From: Streptomyces canus
GTDB lineage: Bacteria; Actinomycetota; Actinomycetes; Streptomycetales; Streptomycetaceae
Direction of reading: 5' to 3'
NCBI RefSeq assembly: GCF_001514145.1
Contig: NZ_KQ948659.1
Span: 551,454-615,453, forward strand
Length of the DNA stretch: 64,000 bases
In this document: one piece after another, positions 60,284 to 64,000 of the stretch
Layout of the letters: each line of letters begins with the position of its first letter
Position numbering within the stretch: position 1 is the stretch's first letter
Program-made: the position numbers and the translations under genes
The notes under the pieces: model-generated
Told to the model about the DNA's origin: nothing
Seen by the model: only the letters and a program-made list of their open reading frames with translations
Database searches by the model: none

Positions 60284-61018
60284 TCACAACTTGCCACCCC
60301 GCGTGCCGTCCCGCCGTGCGGGCGCGATGAGGGTGGAGAGATACGGCAGGGGCGCCCCGTCGAGCTCACCGGCGGGCCGGATGGACTCGGCCTCCATGCC
60401 GAGCGCCGATCCCCATACGGCGTCCTCGATCCGCCCGGTCTCCCTGAGCGCCTCGGCCACCTCACCGGCCAGCCGCCCGAACTTGTACGCGACGACGGTC
60501 CCGGGCCCGTTGAGGGCGTCCTTGAGAACGGCGGAACCCGCGGTGACGGGCACGAGCGTGAGCGGCTCGGTGCCCTCGGTCAGTACGGCCCCGGAACGCG
60601 CAGCCAGATCCTGCATGGCGGTGATCCCGGGCACGGTCTCGACGACGGCGTCGGGCACGAGCTCGCCGATGGTCTGGGCGAGATAGGTGAAGGTCGAATA
60701 GACGTTGGGGTCGCCGATGGTGGCGAAGGCGACGCACGCGTGGGCGGCGAGCAACTCGGCGACCCGCTCTCCGGCCGCGTCCCAGGCGGCCTCGCGCCGG
60801 GCGTGATCACTGCGCTCGTTGAGGGCGAAGACGACCCGGACGATCCTCTCCTGGGGCACGTAGTGCAGAACGGTGGCCTCGGCCCGACCCTTCTCACCCG
60901 TGTCCATGACCGGCACGACGACCACGTCGGCGGCGCGCAGGGCGTTGACCCCCTTGACGGTCACCAGCTCCGGATCCCCGGGCCCGACCCCGACCCCGAT
61001 CAACCTGCTGCTGCTCAT
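60284..61018 (-). CDS. cobI: Precorrin-2 C20-methyltransferase CobI
   Basis: A 244-residue methyltransferase. RLIGVGVGPGDPELVTVKGV opens the protein, VAFATIGDPNVYSTFTYLAQ and VVETVPGITAMQDLAARSGA are the hallmark loops, and AYKFGRLAGEVAEALRETGR lies near the end. The ATG at 61018 overlaps the cobB stop as ATGA. It is convergent with the ZIP gene, 26 bp apart, so transcription from cobB-cobI probably ends there. Confidence 0.92.
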   Translation of the reverse strand: MSSSRLIGVGVGPGDPELVTVKGVNALRAADVVVVPVMDTGEKGRAEATVLHYVPQERIVRVVFALNERSDHARREAAWDAAGERVAELLAAHACVAFATIGDPNVYSTFTYLAQTIGELVPDAVVETVPGITAMQDLAARSGAVLTEGTEPLTLVPVTAGSAVLKDALNGPGTVVAYKFGRLAGEVAEALRETGRIEDAVWGSALGMEAESIRPAGELDGAPLPYLSTLIAPARRDGTRGGKL

Positions 61019-62568
61019 GACGTCCGGCACCTCTCCACGAACCGACGGGCGACACCGGGCACCGAGGCCCAGTGCGTGTGCAGATAACTCGCGTGCACAC
61101 CACGCTGTACAAAACCCTCGAGCCGCCGCCGGGGCACCCGCACACCCCAGGCCGCGGCGTCCCCGGCCGCCGGCTCCACCACGGTCCGGTGGAACTCGTG
61201 CCCCCGCATCCGTGTCCCGGCGACAGCCAGCGAACTGTCGCTGACGGCGACGGCGTCCCGATACCCGAGGGTGAGCGTGTCCTCCATGCGGGCCGAGGCG
61301 TCGAGCACCCCGCACATGGGCTGCCCGTCGAGCTCACGGCACAGATAGAGCAGGCCGGCACACTCGGCGGCGACGGGAGCGCCGGTCTCTGCGAGGGCTG
61401 AAACGGCCTTGCGCAGCGGTTCGTTGGCGGAGAGCTCGGCGGCGTAGACCTCGGGAAACCCGCCCCCGATGACCAACCCGCTTGCCCCGACGGGCAGTTG
61501 CTCATCGCGCAGGGGGTCAAAGACGATGACCTCGGCACCGGCGGCGGCGAGCAGCTCGGAGTGCTCGGCGTAGGAGAAGGTGAAGGCGGGCCCGCCGGCG
61601 ACAGCGACTCGTACCGGCCCGTCGGAAGCCGGGTGCGGCTGAGTGGGGGCTGGTCGCACAGTTCCCCACGCCCCTGGGTGGGCGACCTGAGCCGAATCCA
61701 GCCCCTCCGGCGTTTGCGTCAATCCAGCCCCTCCGGCGTTTGAGAAGCGGGGGTCCGGGGGCGGAGCCCCTGGTGGGGGTCCCCCCTCTGGGGGAGGGAC
61801 GGGTAGGGGCGGCGGGGGCGAAGAACCTAGGACCTCAGCCGCGTCCCAAGCCGCACAAGCCAACGCACCCGCACCACGTGCAAGCCCCATCAGAGCCTCC
61901 AGATCACACCCCCGCTCCACCTGCGCAGCCATCGCCGCGACGGCGTCCACCGCCGCCCCCCGCCGCTCGGCGACCGGCACCAGCCCCAGATGCCGAGACG
62001 GCGTGTCCACCTGGGCCACTCGCCGCAGCACCCCGAACACCGGCACCCCGGCCGACTCCAACGCCTCCCGCAACAACTCCTCATGACGGTCGGACGCGAC
62101 CTTGTTGAGGATCACGCCCCCCACCCGCACCTCGGGATCCCACGACGCGAACCCGTGCACCAGCGCGGCGACGGACCGGGACTGCCAGGAGGCGTCGACG
62201 ACCAGCACCACGGGCGCCCGCAGCAGCTTCGCCACATGAGCCGTGGACGCCAGCTCCCCTTCCCCCGCGGCCCCGTCGAACATCCCCATCACCCCCTCCA
62301 CGACGGCGATGTCACACCCGCGCGCCCCGTGCAGGAACAGCGGAGCCACCAGCTCCGGCCCGCACAGATACGCGTCGAGATTCCGCCCCACCCGCCCGCT
62401 CGCGAGCGCGTGATACCCGGGATCGATGTAGTCCGGCCCCACCTTGTGCGGAGACACGGCGAGCCCCCGCGCGGCGAACGCGGCCATCAACCCCGTGGCA
62501 ACGGTGGTCTTGCCGCTGCCGGACGACGGCGCGGCGATGACCAGCCGAGGGACGGAAGAAGTCACCAC
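61015..62568 (-). CDS. cobB: Cobyrinate a,c-diamide synthase CobB with repeat-derived linker
   Basis: A 517-residue glutamine-dependent amidase using ATP. The N-terminal ATPase domain has IAAPSSGSGKTTVATGLMAA, VGPDYIDPGYHALASGR and VEGVMGMFDGAAGEGE; the C-terminal glutaminase domain has VIGGGFPEVYAAELSANEPL, VAAECAGLLYLCREL (catalytic Cys) and HASYLHTHW (His). Between them, about residues 245-315, is a proline/glycine-rich insert encoded by Streptomyces intergenic repeat DNA (see 61641). The protein is correspondingly longer than usual. The GTG at 62568 or the next GTG overlaps cobO; coupling is strong. Confidence 0.9.
   Translation of the reverse strand: MVTSSVPRLVIAAPSSGSGKTTVATGLMAAFAARGLAVSPHKVGPDYIDPGYHALASGRVGRNLDAYLCGPELVAPLFLHGARGCDIAVVEGVMGMFDGAAGEGELASTAHVAKLLRAPVVLVVDASWQSRSVAALVHGFASWDPEVRVGGVILNKVASDRHEELLREALESAGVPVFGVLRRVAQVDTPSRHLGLVPVAERRGAAVDAVAAMAAQVERGCDLEALMGLARGAGALACAAWDAAEVLGSSPPPPLPVPPPEGGPPPGAPPPDPRFSNAGGAGLTQTPEGLDSAQVAHPGAWGTVRPAPTQPHPASDGPVRVAVAGGPAFTFSYAEHSELLAAAGAEVIVFDPLRDEQLPVGASGLVIGGGFPEVYAAELSANEPLRKAVSALAETGAPVAAECAGLLYLCRELDGQPMCGVLDASARMEDTLTLGYRDAVAVSDSSLAVAGTRMRGHEFHRTVVEPAAGDAAAWGVRVPRRRLEGFVQRGVHASYLHTHWASVPGVARRFVERCRTS
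61641..61816. repeat. Composite Streptomyces intergenic repeat inside cobB
   Basis: GGGGCTGGTCGCACAGTTCC (from 61646) resembles the hairpin repeat at 11107. It is followed by two identical copies of AATCCAGCCCCTCCGGCGTT at 61695 and 61721, and then G-rich inverted sequences such as GGGGTCCGGGGGCGGAGCC and GGGGGTCCCCCC. All are familiar intergenic repeats of Streptomyces. Here they are read in frame as part of cobB with no stop codon. Confidence 0.85.
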
Positions 62569-63161
62569 TCGATGCCCCTCTGCCCCTTCTGGCCGGCGTC
62601 CATGGGGTGCTTCACCTTGGACATGTCGGTCACGAGATCGGCGAAGTCGACCAGCTTCTCGGGAGCGTTGCGCCCGGTGATGACCACGTGCTGGGTCCCG
62701 GGCCGATTCCCGAGCACGTCAAGAACCTCATCCGTGTCCACCCACCCCCAGTGCATCGGGTAGGCGAACTCATCGAGCACATACAGCTTGTACGTCTCGG
62801 CGGCGAGGTCCCGCTTGACCTGCTCCCAGCCCTCCCGGGCCTTCTCCTCGTTGTCCATCTGGGCATCGCGCTGCACCCAGGACCAGCCCTCGCCCATCTT
62901 GTGCCAGTCGACCGACCCGCCCTCTCCGGACGCCCCCAGCACGCGCAGCGCGTTCTCCTCGCCGACCTTCCACTTCGCCGACTTGACGAACTGGAACACC
63001 CCGATGGGCCACCCCTGGTTCCAGGCCCGCAGGGCGAGCCCGAAAGCGGCGGTCGACTTCCCCTTGCCGATGCCCGTGTGCACCACCACCAACGGCCGAT
63101 TACGACGCTGACGAGTCGTCAGCCCGTCCTCCGGCACCACACTCGGCTGTCCCTGAGGCAT
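62562..63161 (-). CDS. cobO: Cob(I)yrinate a,c-diamide adenosyltransferase CobO
   Basis: A 199-residue ATP-dependent adenosyltransferase attaching the upper ligand of cobalamin. The P-loop VVHTGIGKGKSTAAFGLALR near residue 30, GWPIGVFQFVKSAKWKVGEE, LYVLDEFAYPMHWGWVDTDE and QHVVITGRNAPEKLVDFADL are typical of the CobA/CobO family. Its start touches the end of the chelatase gene (one-base overlap at 63161) and its stop overlaps cobB, so all are in one transcript. Confidence 0.93.
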   Translation of the reverse strand: MPQGQPSVVPEDGLTTRQRRNRPLVVVHTGIGKGKSTAAFGLALRAWNQGWPIGVFQFVKSAKWKVGEENALRVLGASGEGGSVDWHKMGEGWSWVQRDAQMDNEEKAREGWEQVKRDLAAETYKLYVLDEFAYPMHWGWVDTDEVLDVLGNRPGTQHVVITGRNAPEKLVDFADLVTDMSKVKHPMDAGQKGQRGIEW

Positions 63162-64000
63162 TACGCGGCCCTCCTCTGTACGTCCTTCACCAGTCCGGCG
63201 ATCGAGTCGGCCCGCAACTCGTCCAACGTCACCGCAGTGCCGTCCAGGTCACCCGCGAGCTGCCCGGCGAGCCCCAGCCGCACCGGCCCGGACTCACAGT
63301 CGACGACGACGGAGGCGACGCCGTCCGCGGCGAACAGCCGGGCCGCCCGCCCTGCGAGCGCGACCGGCTCGGGCCCACCGGTGGCCCGCCCGTCCGTCAC
63401 CACGACGACCAGCGCCCGCCGCGCGGGATCCCGCAGCCGCTCCACCCGCAGCACCTCGTGCGCCCGCAGCAGCCCGGCCGCGAGCGGGGTACGCCCACCG
63501 GTCGGCAAGGTCTCCAGCCGGGCGGCCGCGGCGTCCACCGAGGACGTGGGCGGCAGGGCGACCTCCGCCGCCGACCCCCGGAACGTCACCAGCCCCACCT
63601 TGTCCCGGCGCTGATACGCGTCGAGGAGCAGCGACAGCACGGCCCCCTTCACCGCGCTCATCCGCTGCCGCGCCGCCATCGACCCCGAGGCGTCGACGAC
63701 GAACAGCACGAGATTCCCCTCGCGCCCCTCCCGCGTCGCCTGCCGCAGATCGTCCCGCCGGACGACGAGCCCACGCCCCGTCCGCCCCCGCGCCCGCTGA
63801 TGCGGGGCGGCCGCCTGCACGGTGGCCGCCAGGTGCAGCTTGGTCAGGGCCCCTTGGGGCCGCCGGGCACCGGTCGTCCGCCCGTGCTCGGTCCGCGCAC
63901 GGGACCGCCGCCCGGCAGCGCCGTCGCCGAGCCCGGGCACGCTGAGCACCTTGGTGCGGAAGGGCTCGGAAGCCCGAGCGGCGGACTGCTCGCCGGAACC
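63161..64000 (-). CDS. Putative cobaltochelatase/magnesium-chelatase subunit D, C-terminal part (VWA)
   Basis: The frame is open to the right edge, so the N-terminus, presumably an AAA+ ChlI domain, lies outside. The visible 279 residues begin in an arginine/alanine-rich linker (EPFRTKVLSVPGLGDG, then HLAATVQAAAPHQRARG) followed by a von Willebrand A domain: NLVLFVVDASGSMAARQRMS with the MIDAS motif DxSxS, VGLVTFRGSAAEVALPPTSS and VVVVTDGRATGGPEPVALAG. In actinomycetes this protein accompanies CobN as motor of cobalt insertion. First cob gene of the transcript within the window. Confidence 0.85.
   Translation of the reverse strand, partial: GSGEQSAARASEPFRTKVLSVPGLGDGAAGRRSRARTEHGRTTGARRPQGALTKLHLAATVQAAAPHQRARGRTGRGLVVRRDDLRQATREGREGNLVLFVVDASGSMAARQRMSAVKGAVLSLLLDAYQRRDKVGLVTFRGSAAEVALPPTSSVDAAAARLETLPTGGRTPLAAGLLRAHEVLRVERLRDPARRALVVVVTDGRATGGPEPVALAGRAARLFAADGVASVVVDCESGPVRLGLAGQLAGDLDGTAVTLDELRADSIAGLVKDVQRRAA

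Noticed and set aside
58934..61087. 717-codon frame spanning cobM, the ZIP gene and cobI
   Set aside because: It crosses three real genes on both strands; the ZIP and cob proteins in other frames have intact motifs.

Overview
The window is a high-GC, gene-dense stretch with many four-base start/stop overlaps (ATGA or GTGA), GTG and TTG starts, SigE-family and other ECF sigma factors, an ectABCD operon and Streptomyces-type intergenic repeats. It reads as the chromosome of a Streptomyces species. No transposase, tRNA, rRNA or CRISPR array is visible.

Region 1 (1-24.5 kb) is a large pectin-degradation locus. It opens with the end of an IlvD/Edd dehydratase and two sugar ABC permeases. An unusual array of start-codon-bearing tandem repeats leads into a secreted PL1 pectate lyase. 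Cytoplasmic sugar enzymes follow (Gfo/Idh oxidoreductase, DUF6807 protein, GH43), then a secreted PL1-CE8 fusion, the sugar-binding lipoprotein, a CE12-type acetylesterase, a second PL1, two CE8 pectinesterases and an alpha/beta hydrolase. Two PL9-like lyases flank an acid phosphatase and a double-GH43 protein, and a PL4 rhamnogalacturonate lyase closes the locus. Together these would de-esterify and cut homogalacturonan, attack rhamnogalacturonan I and its arabinan side chains, and import the fragments. No transporter ATPase is encoded, so a shared ATPase (MsiK-like) is implied.

Region 2 (24.6-46.6 kb) is mostly housekeeping and accessory genes. They are a SigE-family sigma factor with a membrane partner, a purine permease, a class B penicillin-binding protein, a GNAT enzyme, an IclR regulator divergent from a ketoglutarate-semialdehyde dehydrogenase, a DUF1349 protein, a DsbA-like protein and an aminotransferase. 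An ECF sigma factor with a zinc-finger/mycothiol-fold partner comes next, then the ectoine operon ectABCD (minus strand). After it lie a class V aminotransferase divergent from an amino-acid ABC importer, a frameshifted PIG-L deacetylase, an amidohydrolase and a small membrane protein.

Region 3 (46.6-53.2 kb) is a second carbohydrate operon of the LplB/YtcP/lipoprotein type. It ends in a LacI repressor and a DUF2264 protein, behind a promoter overlapped by a palindromic LacI-type operator. It probably imports and processes rhamnogalacturonan-type oligosaccharides.

Region 4 (53.1-64 kb, minus strand) is a cobalamin biosynthesis cluster: cobaltochelatase VWA subunit (cut by the window edge), cobO, cobB, cobI, cobM, cobL, a cbiG-cobJ fusion, cobH, cbiX and cobC. 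A ZIP metal transporter sits inside it on the opposite strand. The cobB reading frame contains an in-frame copy of intergenic repeat DNA between its two domains.

The most unusual items are the 165-bp start-site repeat array, the repeat-bearing cobB, the DUF2264 operon, and the LacI-type palindromes found at more than one pectin-related locus.
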